A stretch of 64,000 bases of DNA from positions 71,299-135,298 of the forward strand of contig NZ_JAMXIC010000004.1 of the NCBI RefSeq assembly GCF_027587375.1, read 5' to 3'. The translations under genes and the position numbers were made by a program. Below, piece after piece: positions 56,823 to 64,000 of the stretch. This DNA is from Arthrobacter sp. B2a2-09. Its GTDB lineage: Bacteria; Actinomycetota; Actinomycetes; Actinomycetales; Micrococcaceae. The first letter of the stretch is position 1; each line of letters begins with the position of its first letter. The notes under the pieces were generated by a model. That model ran no database searches. It was not told the DNA's origin and was given only the letters and a program-made list of their open reading frames with translations.

Positions 56823-56898
56823 GGCAGGGGATCCTTGTCATTGCGGGACGGTTCATTCGGGATTGCCGGGGATGACCTCTTAGCGGCTGCCCGGGCTC

Positions 56899-57507
56899 TT
56901 AACGACTGCTCCGGGCGGAGACGTTCGCCGTGGAGAAGACTTCGGCGACCTTGTCGCGGAGCCTGGCCCCTTTTTCCGTGGCGGTGTTGTTGAGCTCCTG
57001 GGCGAATTCGAGCAGCTCGCCGCGTAGCCGGACGGCCAGCTCATCGGTTCCGGACGCCAGCATGCGCACGGCCAGGAGGCCGGCGTTGCGGGCGCCGCCG
57101 ATCGAAACGGTCGCCACGGGAACGCCGGCGGGCATCTGCACGATGGACAGCAAGGAATCCATGCCATCCAGGGTCTTCAGCGGGACCGGGACGCCGATGA
57201 CGGGCAGCGGGGTGACGGAGGCGAGCATGCCGGGCAAGTGGGCTGCGCCGCCTGCTCCGGCGATGATGACGCGGATGCCGCGCTCATGGGCGGTCTGCCC
57301 GTAGCGGATCATTTCCGTGGGCATGCGGTGGGCGGAGACGACGTCGGCTTCGAAGGGGATGCCGAATTCGGCCAGGGCGTCCGCCGCAGCTTCCATGACA
57401 GGCCAGTCGGAGTCGGAGCCCATGACGAGGCCTACGATCGGGGTGGCGTTCGCCGCACTCGCGTTTTCGGTAATCGCGTTCTCGGCACTGACGTTCCCTG
57501 CGCTCAT
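56899..57507 (-). CDS. purE: N5-carboxyaminoimidazole ribonucleotide mutase
   Basis: This 202-residue enzyme of purine biosynthesis converts N5-CAIR to [31 protein letters not shown] and [14 protein letters not shown] are the class I PurE signatures. The first about 22 residues form a low-complexity, repeat-like extension ([17 protein letters not shown]) absent from most PurE. It overlaps purK by ATGA, forming a purK-purE unit. Confidence 0.95.
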   Translation of the reverse strand: MSAGNVSAENAITENASAANATPIVGLVMGSDSDWPVMEAAADALAEFGIPFEADVVSAHRMPTEMIRYGQTAHERGIRVIIAGAGGAAHLPGMLASVTPLPVIGVPVPLKTLDGMDSLLSIVQMPAGVPVATVSIGGARNAGLLAVRMLASGTDELAVRLRGELLEFAQELNNTATEKGARLRDKVAEVFSTANVSARSSR

Positions 57508-58691
57508 GCGGTCTCCTCGGAGGTGGTCTCGGCCGGCATGCGGCCGTCACGGATGATGTCGGCCACTACGGTGGCGCGGTGTCGGATGGAGGCGACGTCT
57601 GCCGTCGAGTTGCCCACGAGGTTCACGTGCCCGATCTTCCGGCCGGCCCGCACGGACTTGCCGTAGCAGTGGACCTTTGCGGCCGGTTCGTAGGCGAGGG
57701 CCTTGGGGTAGGCGCTGTAGAGATCCTGGTTGTCGCCGCCCAGGAAGTTCTTCATGACCACCACCGGGCCCAGGGCGTCGGTGGCACCGAGCGGAAGGTT
57801 GAGGACTGCGCGCAGGTGCTGTTCGAACTGGCTGGTGACGGAGCCATCTTGGGTCCAGTGGCCGGTGTTGTGCGGCCGCATGGCGAGCTCGTTGACCAGG
57901 AACCCGACCCCGACGCCGGGGGTTTCGAAGAGTTCCGCCGCCATGACGCCCGTGACTCCGAGTTCATTGGCGATACGCAGCGCTGCCTCTTCGGCTGCCG
58001 CAGCAACTTCGACGGGAATGTCTTGGGCCGGCGCAATCACTTCGTCGCAGACGCCATCCACCTGGACAGTGTGGACAACCGGCCAGGCGCGGGATTCGCC
58101 GTCGGGGGTCCTTGCAACGAGCGCGGAAAGCTCGCGGCTGAACTCCACCTTCTCTTCGGCCAATAGCGGGCTCATGGCTTCAAACCAGTCCGTGGTGGTC
58201 CGGGCGTCGTCGGCGGAATGGATAATGCGCACGCCCTTGCCGTCATAGCCACCGCGGGGGGTTTTCAAGACGATCGGCCAGCCGGCCTGCCCGCCGAAAG
58301 CCACCAGGTCCGCGACGCCGTGGACGGCAGCCCATGCCGGATTGGGGAGCCCCAGGCGGTCGATCGCGGCGCGCATCACGAGTTTGTCCTGCGCGTGCAC
58401 CAGGGCATCAGGACCAGGCTGGACGTTGACTCCGGCCTCGATCAGCGCCCTCAGGTGCTCTGTGGGGACGTGCTCGTGGTCGAACGTCATGACGTCCAAG
58501 CCCTGCGAGAACTCAAGGAGCGCAGCGAGGTCCTTGTAGTCGCCAATAGGAGCCGTTGCCACGGCCTGGACCGCGGAAACGTCCTCACCTTCGGCAAGGA
58601 CCCGGAGTTCAAAGCCAAGAGCGGTTGCGGCCGGGGCCATCATTCGTGCGAGCTGGCCGCCGCCCACCACGCCAATTACAGGAAAAGTCAC
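57504..58691 (-). CDS. purK: N5-carboxyaminoimidazole ribonucleotide synthase
   Basis: This 395-residue ATP-grasp enzyme makes N5-CAIR from AIR, bicarbonate and [44 protein letters not shown] and [14 protein letters not shown] are classic PurK motifs. GTG 58691 is chosen since TAGGCT ends 7 nt upstream, indicating a leaderless start; the frame is open further without homology. It overlaps purE by 4 bp and diverges from gtrA, as with Rv3276c/Rv3277. Confidence 0.95.
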   Translation of the reverse strand: MTFPVIGVVGGGQLARMMAPAATALGFELRVLAEGEDVSAVQAVATAPIGDYKDLAALLEFSQGLDVMTFDHEHVPTEHLRALIEAGVNVQPGPDALVHAQDKLVMRAAIDRLGLPNPAWAAVHGVADLVAFGGQAGWPIVLKTPRGGYDGKGVRIIHSADDARTTTDWFEAMSPLLAEEKVEFSRELSALVARTPDGESRAWPVVHTVQVDGVCDEVIAPAQDIPVEVAAAAEEAALRIANELGVTGVMAAELFETPGVGVGFLVNELAMRPHNTGHWTQDGSVTSQFEQHLRAVLNLPLGATDALGPVVVMKNFLGGDNQDLYSAYPKALAYEPAAKVHCYGKSVRAGRKIGHVNLVGNSTADVASIRHRATVVADIIRDGRMPAETTSEETA

Positions 58692-58864
58692 AAGGTTCAG
58701 CCTACCGAACCAGCGGCTGGTTCCTTTATTCTGTTCGCCGCTGGGTCCCGTGCAGCCTCGGTGCGAGGCTGTTGGCGCGGAAAAGTTCGGGAAGCTCCAA
58801 GGAATCGGAGCTAAAATGGAGGCTTCGGCCCATCGGCCCCCTAGAACAACGGCCATGGAGGGTC

Positions 58865-59437
58865 ATGATCAACACACTTGCAGATCGCATGCGCGGGCTC
58901 GCCTCGCTCTTTTGGCGCGAAGTAGCGAAGTTCGGCGCTGTCGGCGGTGTTGCGTTCGTCATAGATAACGGCTTGACCTACTATCTCATGCACGGCCCGA
59001 TGTCGGACAGTGAGGCCAAGGCCCGTTTCGTCGGCGCAACCGTGGCCACTGTCTTCTCCTGGATCGCCAACCGCTTCTGGACCTTCCGTCACCGCCGCCA
59101 GCAGAACGTGGTGCGAGAGTTCGTGATGTTCATCATCATCAACGGCATTGGCATCGGAATTTCCACCGGTCTGACTGCCATCGCCAAATACGGCATGAAC
59201 ATCCAGGACAAGAACGTCCTCTTCGCTGCAGGCGTCGTCGGCATCCTTGTAGCCACTGTCGTGCGCTTCTTCGCCTACCGCTTCCTGGTGTTCAACAAGG
59301 AGCTCGACGAAGAGGAGGCCTTCTCGCATGACCACGAGATCATCGAAGCCCATCACAGGGCCAAGGCCAAGGCCATCCATGCCGCCAGCTCCGAGGCCAG
59401 CTCCGATGAAGGCGAAGACGCGGTCAAGCCCCGCTGA
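58865..59437 (+). CDS. GtrA-family membrane protein
   Basis: This 190-residue protein has four hydrophobic segments. FGAVGGVAFVIDNGLTYYLM, ATVFSWIANRFWTFRHRR and VRFFAYRFLVFNKE are GtrA hallmarks, a family thought to flip polyprenyl-linked sugars. The C-terminal 40 residues are charged and cytoplasmic. ATG 58865 lies only 2 nt after GGAGGG, an awkward spacing, so ATG 58889 remains possible. Its 3' end overlaps the convergent TIGR03089 gene by 14 bp. Confidence 0.88.
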   Translation: MINTLADRMRGLASLFWREVAKFGAVGGVAFVIDNGLTYYLMHGPMSDSEAKARFVGATVATVFSWIANRFWTFRHRRQQNVVREFVMFIIINGIGIGISTGLTAIAKYGMNIQDKNVLFAAGVVGILVATVVRFFAYRFLVFNKELDEEEAFSHDHEIIEAHHRAKAKAIHAASSEASSDEGEDAVKPR

Positions 59438-60122
59438 CGCGCTCGTTGTCCAGCAGGTGCTGGGTGACGTCGACGTCCGGGTGCACCAGGACTACTGAAC
59501 CGTCTTTATTCCATGCGCCGAGTGCGTCCGCGAGGGCCGACTCCAAACCGTCGGCCGCGCGGACCAGCAGGCGTACGCCGGCGTCGTGTTCCTTGGCGAA
59601 GCCGTCCAGCAATTCGCTGTGCGGGTGTCCGGATTCCGGGCGGCGCAGGGCCGGCAGTGCGGCGTCCGGCTCGGCGTGCGCCATGAACACGTCGCCGTGG
59701 GAGCGGACTTCAGCCGCGTAGTCCACGACGCCGACCGGCAGTTCTCCCGGCCAGCGCATCGCCAGTGCCGCGAGCGGCACGGCGACGACGGCGTCAAAGT
59801 CGGCTCCGGCACCGACGTTAGGGGTGTCTGTGACAAGCAGATCGGCGCTGCCGCCGTCGAGCACCAGCTCCATGCCCAGCTGCCATCCAGCCAGTGCCCA
59901 CACAAAGGACTTCCAATGGGCCGGCAGGTCCAGGCGAAGGCTCATGCCTGGCTCGGCGTCGAACTCGTCCTGAAGCAGGTTGCTGGTCTTGGCCACCCAG
60001 TTATCCAGGACCCGGCCTGAGAGCTCCACCCGTTCGGCGTCCGGCCCGTACCAGGTCAGGCGGGGGGATGTGGCGTGTCCGGAACGCAGGGCTGCCATCA
60101 GGTTCATCGCGGGGGTGCTCAT
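59424..60122 (-). CDS. TIGR03089 family protein
   Basis: This 232-residue actinobacterial protein resembles the N-terminal part of AMP-binding acyl-CoA synthetases without a full catalytic core: PRLTWYGPDAERVELSGRVLDNWVAKTSNLL and LAGWQLGMELVLDGGSADLLV are typical of TIGR03089. The function is unknown. ATG 60122 fits the family N-terminus; the frame is open upstream without homology. It is convergent with gtrA, their ends overlapping by 14 bp. The mycobacterial counterpart (recalled: Rv3268) lies in the same neighbourhood. Confidence 0.85.
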   Translation of the reverse strand: MSTPAMNLMAALRSGHATSPRLTWYGPDAERVELSGRVLDNWVAKTSNLLQDEFDAEPGMSLRLDLPAHWKSFVWALAGWQLGMELVLDGGSADLLVTDTPNVGAGADFDAVVAVPLAALAMRWPGELPVGVVDYAAEVRSHGDVFMAHAEPDAALPALRRPESGHPHSELLDGFAKEHDAGVRLLVRAADGLESALADALGAWNKDGSVVLVHPDVDVTQHLLDNERVSGA

Positions 60123-60368
60123 GGCTACATCTTGCCACGGGGCGCCCGGCCCGGCGCCGGCACGTGTGAATTGCACCACACTGGGCTGGGGGGTGGCGTC
60201 GGCGCGGTGCTCGAGGGGGCAAGTGATTTCCCTGAAATTCAATGAAAATACATCTTAAGTGATTCGAAGCTTCCGTTTTTCGTTGGGGGCGCGCGGGCGG
60301 GGCGAAAAAATCCCGGGCGTGGCGCGGCGGGAGTTAGTGCGGAAAGTTGATTATTATCCCGGCGCGGC
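60123..60368. other. Gene-free region upstream of whiB
   Basis: No gene is supported here. It begins GC-rich, then has an AT-rich patch at about 60226-60285 (TTCAATGAAAATACATCTTAAG) that could hold a promoter for the TIGR03089 gene or a distal whiB element, and returns to GC-rich sequence. No dyad longer than a few bases was found in it. Confidence 0.5.
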
Positions 60369-60398
60369 TTGACGGCTTGGTAGTTACACACGTGTAAT
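60369..60398 (+). promoter_or_regulatory. whiB promoter with overlapping dyad
   Basis: TTGACG (60369-60374) and TGTAAT (60393-60398) match -35 and -10 consensus at 5 of 6 positions each, with an 18-bp spacer. A dyad TTACAC-AC-GTGTAA (60384-60397) overlaps the -10 and is a likely operator. The leader would be about 80 nt, ending in AGGAGGG before ATG 60488. Confidence 0.7.
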
Positions 60399-60487
60399 TA
60401 GATATCGAACGCCGCTGCGGGAGTATCGGGTACATAACCGAGTACCGAATGAGCACGGCAGCAGCTGCAAACATCAGGAGGGACGCC

Positions 60488-61033
60488 ATGGGGCAAGCGT
60501 TGCGTATCCAGGAAGATGCAGTCGTCGCGGAATATGCGTCGGTGAAGTACCGATCGCGCGAAGTTCCGGGGGATTGGTATGTTGACCCGGCAGATCCGCA
60601 GGCGGCGGACCGCTATATCGAGACCACTCGGGAGTCGTTGGAAGACCAGGCAACTGCCCTTCTTGCTGCCCACGAGGCTCTTGTGGGGGGCGAACCGGTA
60701 GATCCGGAGGACGATCTCGACGATCCTCCGATGGAGCTGCGCCGTCCGCTCGACAACCCGGCCCAGCCGGTGTGGATCGGGCTTCCGGGCCAAGGTGACT
60801 TCGACGACGAAGGCGAACTTGGCTGGCAGACGGACGCCTTGTGCGCCCAGACGGACCCGGAGGCGTTCTTCCCCGAGAAGGGCGGCTCCACGCGGGATGC
60901 CAAAAAGGTTTGCGGTGCGTGCAATGTCCGTTCGCAGTGCCTTGAATACGCACTCGCCAACGATGAACGTTTTGGTATCTGGGGCGGGCTCTCCGAGCGT
61001 GAACGCCGCAGGCTGAGGAAGCGAGCGGTCTGA
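60488..61033 (+). CDS. WhiB-family iron-sulfur transcriptional regulator with long N-terminal extension
   Basis: The 181-residue protein has a C-terminal WhiB domain with the four cluster ligands Cys119, Cys142, Cys145 and Cys151 (C-x22-C-x2-C-x5-C), the GIWGG turn (163-167) and a basic DNA-binding tail RERRRLRKRAV. About 110 acidic residues precede it, unusual for Wbl proteins. ATG 60488 is chosen for AGGAGGG 5 nt upstream; ATG 60449 is in frame. By neighbourhood (manA, TIGR03089, purEK) it likely corresponds to WhiB2/WhiB, a regulator of cell division. Confidence 0.9.
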   Translation: MGQALRIQEDAVVAEYASVKYRSREVPGDWYVDPADPQAADRYIETTRESLEDQATALLAAHEALVGGEPVDPEDDLDDPPMELRRPLDNPAQPVWIGLPGQGDFDDEGELGWQTDALCAQTDPEAFFPEKGGSTRDAKKVCGACNVRSQCLEYALANDERFGIWGGLSERERRRLRKRAV

Positions 61034-64000
61034 TTCTCAAGGCAGTACACGTTACCGCCGTCGTCGTCTCGCACGACGGCGGTAGCTACCTCCCCAGAAC
61101 CCTGGCGGCCCTGCTGGACCAAACGCGTCCGGCAGATGCCGCCATTGGCATTGATACGGGCTCCCGGGACAAGTCCGCCGCGTTGCTGCAGCGGGCTCTC
61201 GGTAAGGCCAATGTCACCGGCACAGGCGAACACAAAGTGGGCTTCGGCGCGGCCGTCATAGCCGGCCTGGCCCGTTCGGCCCCTTCGCGGGAGCCGGGAA
61301 CCGTGGAATGGATCTGGTTGTTGCACGACGACGCCGCTCCCGCCCCGGATGCACTCGCCGAGCTGCTTCAGGCAGTCGAGCGCGCTCCCTCGGTCACTGT
61401 GGCCGGTTGCAAGCAGTTGGCTTGGGATGCGGAACGCAGGCTCATCGACGCCGGCCTGTCCACGAGCCGCTGGGCCGAACGGCTCACGCTCATTGAAGCC
61501 GACGAACTCGACCAAGGCCAGTACGACGGGCGCACGGACACTTTCGCGGTGAATTCCGCAGGCATGCTGATCCGCCGCGATGCCTGGGAGCAGCTGGGCG
61601 GTTTTGACCCTGCCCTTCCGGGCGTGGGAGACGACGTCGATTTCTGCTGGCGCAACTGGCTTGCGGGCAACAGGGTTGTGGTGGTCCCGGCGGCGCGCAT
61701 GTTCCACGTCGAGCACCGCCCCCACGGCCTCGCGACACCTGCCGCCGCCCGCAAGAGCCAAGTCCATTTGAGGCTCACCCACGCTTCGCCGTGGAAGGTT
61801 CCGCTGCACGCGCTCGGCGCGTTGCTCGGGAGTATGGTGAGGCTCGTCTTGAGCATCCTCGTCAAAGAGCCGGGTTACGGGATTTCCCAGCTTGGCGCCA
61901 CCGTGGCGGCGCTCGGCCGTCCCAGGGCGATTTGGCGTTCCAGGCGGAACGCGGCCCGGACACGCCGCGTGCGACGCTCGATGGTCAAGGGTCTGCAGAC
62001 TCCGCGGCGCGAGGTGTGGGCCCACCGCCGCTCCCTCGTCGAGGCGATTGGCGCGGACGAATTCCAGGAGACTGATTCCCTGGCTCCGGAACCGAGTGGC
62101 GATGCCGGTGACGATTTCGTGGCCCTCGCAACGAATGAGCGTGGTTGGATCGGCACGGGCGCGGTGGCCGCCGGATTTGTTGCGCTGGCTGCTTCCATCG
62201 TGGGGCTGCTGGGGCTCCTGGGGGCAAGCGGGGTGACAGGCGGAGGCCTCTTGCCGTTGTCCGCATCCAGTGACATTTGGCGGTCCGCGTCCAGCTGGTG
62301 GATCAGCTTGGGTGCCGGCTTGCCCGGACATGGGGATCCGTTCGCCTACATCCTGTGGCTTGTGTCAATGCTCGGGGGAAGCGACTCCAACACAGCCGCC
62401 GTGTGGCTATTGTTGCTGGCCATGCCGCTGTCAGGCCTGGGCGCCTGGTTTGCCGCGGGCGCGATGACCACCCTGCGCCGTTACCGTTTCATTGCGGCGC
62501 TGGTCTGGGCCGCAGCGCCAGCCCTCCAAGTCGCATTGAACCAAGGAAGGGCCGGCGCCCTTCTGGCCCACGTGGCGATGCCCCTGCTGGTGCTGGCCCT
62601 CTTTCGGGCCACTGGATCGGCGCTAGGGCGCGGCACTACGTTGGACCAGCAACAGAATCACCAGCAGATCCAGCCGTCCGGCTACGCCGCAGCGAAGCCA
62701 TTGCCAGCGAAGCCGTTGCCGGGCAAGCCGGGCGCCAACGGCACTCCGTCGTGGACGGCTGCCGCCGCGGCCGGCCTGGCGCTGGCTGTCGTGACAGCTT
62801 CTGCGCCGTCCCTGCTACCTCCCTTTGCCGTCCTCATTGTCTTTTGCGGCATCGCCTTGGGGCGGCGCGGGCGGACCATATGGTGGTCACTGCTTCCGAG
62901 CGCCGCGCTCTTTGCACCGTATGTCCTCTCGGTCCTGGAACGGCCCCGCGCCCTGTTGGCTGATCCGGGCCTCCCGCTGGGGTTCGACGCCGCACCGTTG
63001 TGGCAGCAATTGCTTGGCCAACCCTTGAAATTCGATGTCAACGGCGGTTTGGCCGGCTTGGCACTATTTGGCCCGTCGGGTATTCCGTGGGCATTGGCAC
63101 TTGCCCTGCTGGTCGGCGCTCCGGTCCTGCTCCTGTCCGTTGCCGCACTCTTTGTGCCCGGACGGCGGTCCCGCGTCACGCGTTTCCTTTGGGCCGGGGC
63201 CCTCTTGCTCCTGGCTTGGGCATGGCTCGCCGGACATGTGGCGACTGGCGCCGACGGCAACCTGCTCGTCGCACCTTTCACCGGTCCGGCAGTTTCCGCC
63301 GCCGGGTTCGCGTTCCTGGCAGCGGCGTTGATCGGTGCCGATAACCTCCTCCAGCTGAAAGCCAAGGCAGACGACGGCCGCCCGGTCCGGCGCGCGGCAA
63401 TGCGAACCGTCTCCGCTGTCGCAACCCTTCTCCTCATTGCCGGCCCCCTTGCCAGCATGGGCCTATGGGCAACCCAGAATGTCCTGGCCAGCGCAGACAC
63501 CTCGCCTTCGGCCAGTGGCGCGCTTGGCACGCCGCGGCTGGTCCAGCCCTTAGGGCAGGGCACTCTGCCCGCCACCGCCGTCGACCACGGCCAGGGGCCG
63601 GAACAGACCCGTACGCTGGTCATCACCGCCGGTGAGAACGGTGGCTACACGTCATCCCTCATGCGCGGGGCCGGGACTACGTTGGACTCGCTTTCCACGG
63701 TCGCAGCCGCACGTTCCATCGTGGGATCACCAGGGCAGGAACTCCTTGTGGCCGACGACGACGCTACCGCGTCCATCCGGAACGCCGTAGCCACGATCGT
63801 CGCGGGAACAGGCGTAGACCCGCGGCCCGCCCTTGAGCAGCTCGGTGCCGGATTCGTGGTTCTGAAGTCAGCCGACACCGCTGCCCAGTTGACGGCCAAC
63901 CGGATCGATTCCGTTCCCGGCCTGGTGGCGGTGGGCAAGACCGATTCCGGGTGGTTGTGGCGTGTCACGCCGCTCAACCAGGCCGCCGCGGCCGACGCCG
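61030..64000 (+). CDS. Giant membrane glycosyltransferase, family 2 (3' end outside window)
   Basis: An uninterrupted frame runs from just inside the whiB stop to the window edge (990 codons). Residues about 1-260 form a GT2 domain: VSHDGGSYLPRTLAALLDQ, the DD metal site in WLLHDDAAPAPDAL, and GGFDPALPGVGDDVDFCWRN. Many membrane segments follow (from about residue 376), then an extracytoplasmic C-terminal part. It probably transfers a sugar from a lipid- or nucleotide-linked donor into the envelope. No ATG, GTG or TTG precedes the domain; CTG 61030, overlapping the whiB TGA, is the best start. Confidence 0.85.
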   Translation, partial: MILKAVHVTAVVVSHDGGSYLPRTLAALLDQTRPADAAIGIDTGSRDKSAALLQRALGKANVTGTGEHKVGFGAAVIAGLARSAPSREPGTVEWIWLLHDDAAPAPDALAELLQAVERAPSVTVAGCKQLAWDAERRLIDAGLSTSRWAERLTLIEADELDQGQYDGRTDTFAVNSAGMLIRRDAWEQLGGFDPALPGVGDDVDFCWRNWLAGNRVVVVPAARMFHVEHRPHGLATPAAARKSQVHLRLTHASPWKVPLHALGALLGSMVRLVLSILVKEPGYGISQLGATVAALGRPRAIWRSRRNAARTRRVRRSMVKGLQTPRREVWAHRRSLVEAIGADEFQETDSLAPEPSGDAGDDFVALATNERGWIGTGAVAAGFVALAASIVGLLGLLGASGVTGGGLLPLSASSDIWRSASSWWISLGAGLPGHGDPFAYILWLVSMLGGSDSNTAAVWLLLLAMPLSGLGAWFAAGAMTTLRRYRFIAALVWAAAPALQVALNQGRAGALLAHVAMPLLVLALFRATGSALGRGTTLDQQQNHQQIQPSGYAAAKPLPAKPLPGKPGANGTPSWTAAAAAGLALAVVTASAPSLLPPFAVLIVFCGIALGRRGRTIWWSLLPSAALFAPYVLSVLERPRALLADPGLPLGFDAAPLWQQLLGQPLKFDVNGGLAGLALFGPSGIPWALALALLVGAPVLLLSVAALFVPGRRSRVTRFLWAGALLLLAWAWLAGHVATGADGNLLVAPFTGPAVSAAGFAFLAAALIGADNLLQLKAKADDGRPVRRAAMRTVSAVATLLLIAGPLASMGLWATQNVLASADTSPSASGALGTPRLVQPLGQGTLPATAVDHGQGPEQTRTLVITAGENGGYTSSLMRGAGTTLDSLSTVAAARSIVGSPGQELLVADDDATASIRNAVATIVAGTGVDPRPALEQLGAGFVVLKSADTAAQLTANRIDSVPGLVAVGKTDSGWLWRVTPLNQAAAADA

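Noticed and set aside
60613..62331. A 572-codon open frame on the minus strand
   Set aside because: It is antisense to whiB and the glycosyltransferase GT2 domain and shows no recognisable domain.

Overview
The window is high-GC DNA from an actinomycete, most likely a member of Micrococcaceae (Arthrobacter in the broad sense). The evidence is mycothiol metabolism (mca), a WhiB regulator, the eno-ftsB-DUF501-ppx block, TIGR03089, DUF4307 and DUF4245 proteins, and many apparently leaderless starts with a TAnnnT hexamer 6-7 nt upstream of the start codon. I see no insertion sequence, prophage, CRISPR array or rRNA. Several gene blocks match, from memory, the order around M. tuberculosis Rv1021-Rv1026 (mazG to ppx), Rv1080c-Rv1086 (greA to uppS), Rv1095-Rv1100 (phoH2, fum, glpX, DUF4245) and Rv3255c-Rv3277 (manA, whiB2, TIGR03089, purEK, gtrA).

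Layout. 1-345: two oppositely oriented 32-bp tandem arrays. 0.39-2.3 kb: ohrR-ohr-oxidoreductase peroxide operon with a clear OhrR operator. 2.6-12.9 kb: nucleoside uptake and salvage (BMP lipoprotein, ABC ATPase, two permeases, cytidine deaminase, pyrimidine phosphorylase, two DedA proteins, adenosine deaminase). 12.9-19 kb: mazG, eno, ftsB-like, DUF501, ppx and a mycosin-like protease. 19-21.6 kb: ndh and an ACT-GNAT fusion. 21.7 kb: a tRNA with anticodon UAA but a short variable loop. 22-27 kb: livKHMGF. 27-36 kb: a Bax-inhibitor-like membrane protein, thiolase, galTK with divergent galM, an AI-2E family transporter, ilvA and rhomboid.

36-44 kb: greA, DUF4307, mca, a small membrane protein, a DUF255 protein, hemolysin III-like, a Z-prenyl transferase and PIN-PhoH (phoH2). 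44.4-45.5 kb: an acetyltransferase gene bracketed by inverted 32-bp arrays. 45.5-50 kb: an unknown protein, prepilin peptidase, Nudix, a small membrane protein, and an MFS pump with its TetR regulator. 50.4-54.5 kb: fumC, carbonic anhydrase, DUF4245, glpX. 54.6-64 kb: femX-like, manA, purE-purK, gtrA, TIGR03089, whiB and a very large membrane glycosyltransferase that runs off the window.

The most unusual material is non-coding. Three tandem arrays share a 13-bp core (GTGAGCGAGCGTC) and a 32-bp period but have locus-specific linkers. Three families of long palindromes lie at gene 3' ends. The class I-shaped tRNA(UAA) and a small ORF with a strong Shine-Dalgarno just before phoH2 are the best gene-level curiosities.
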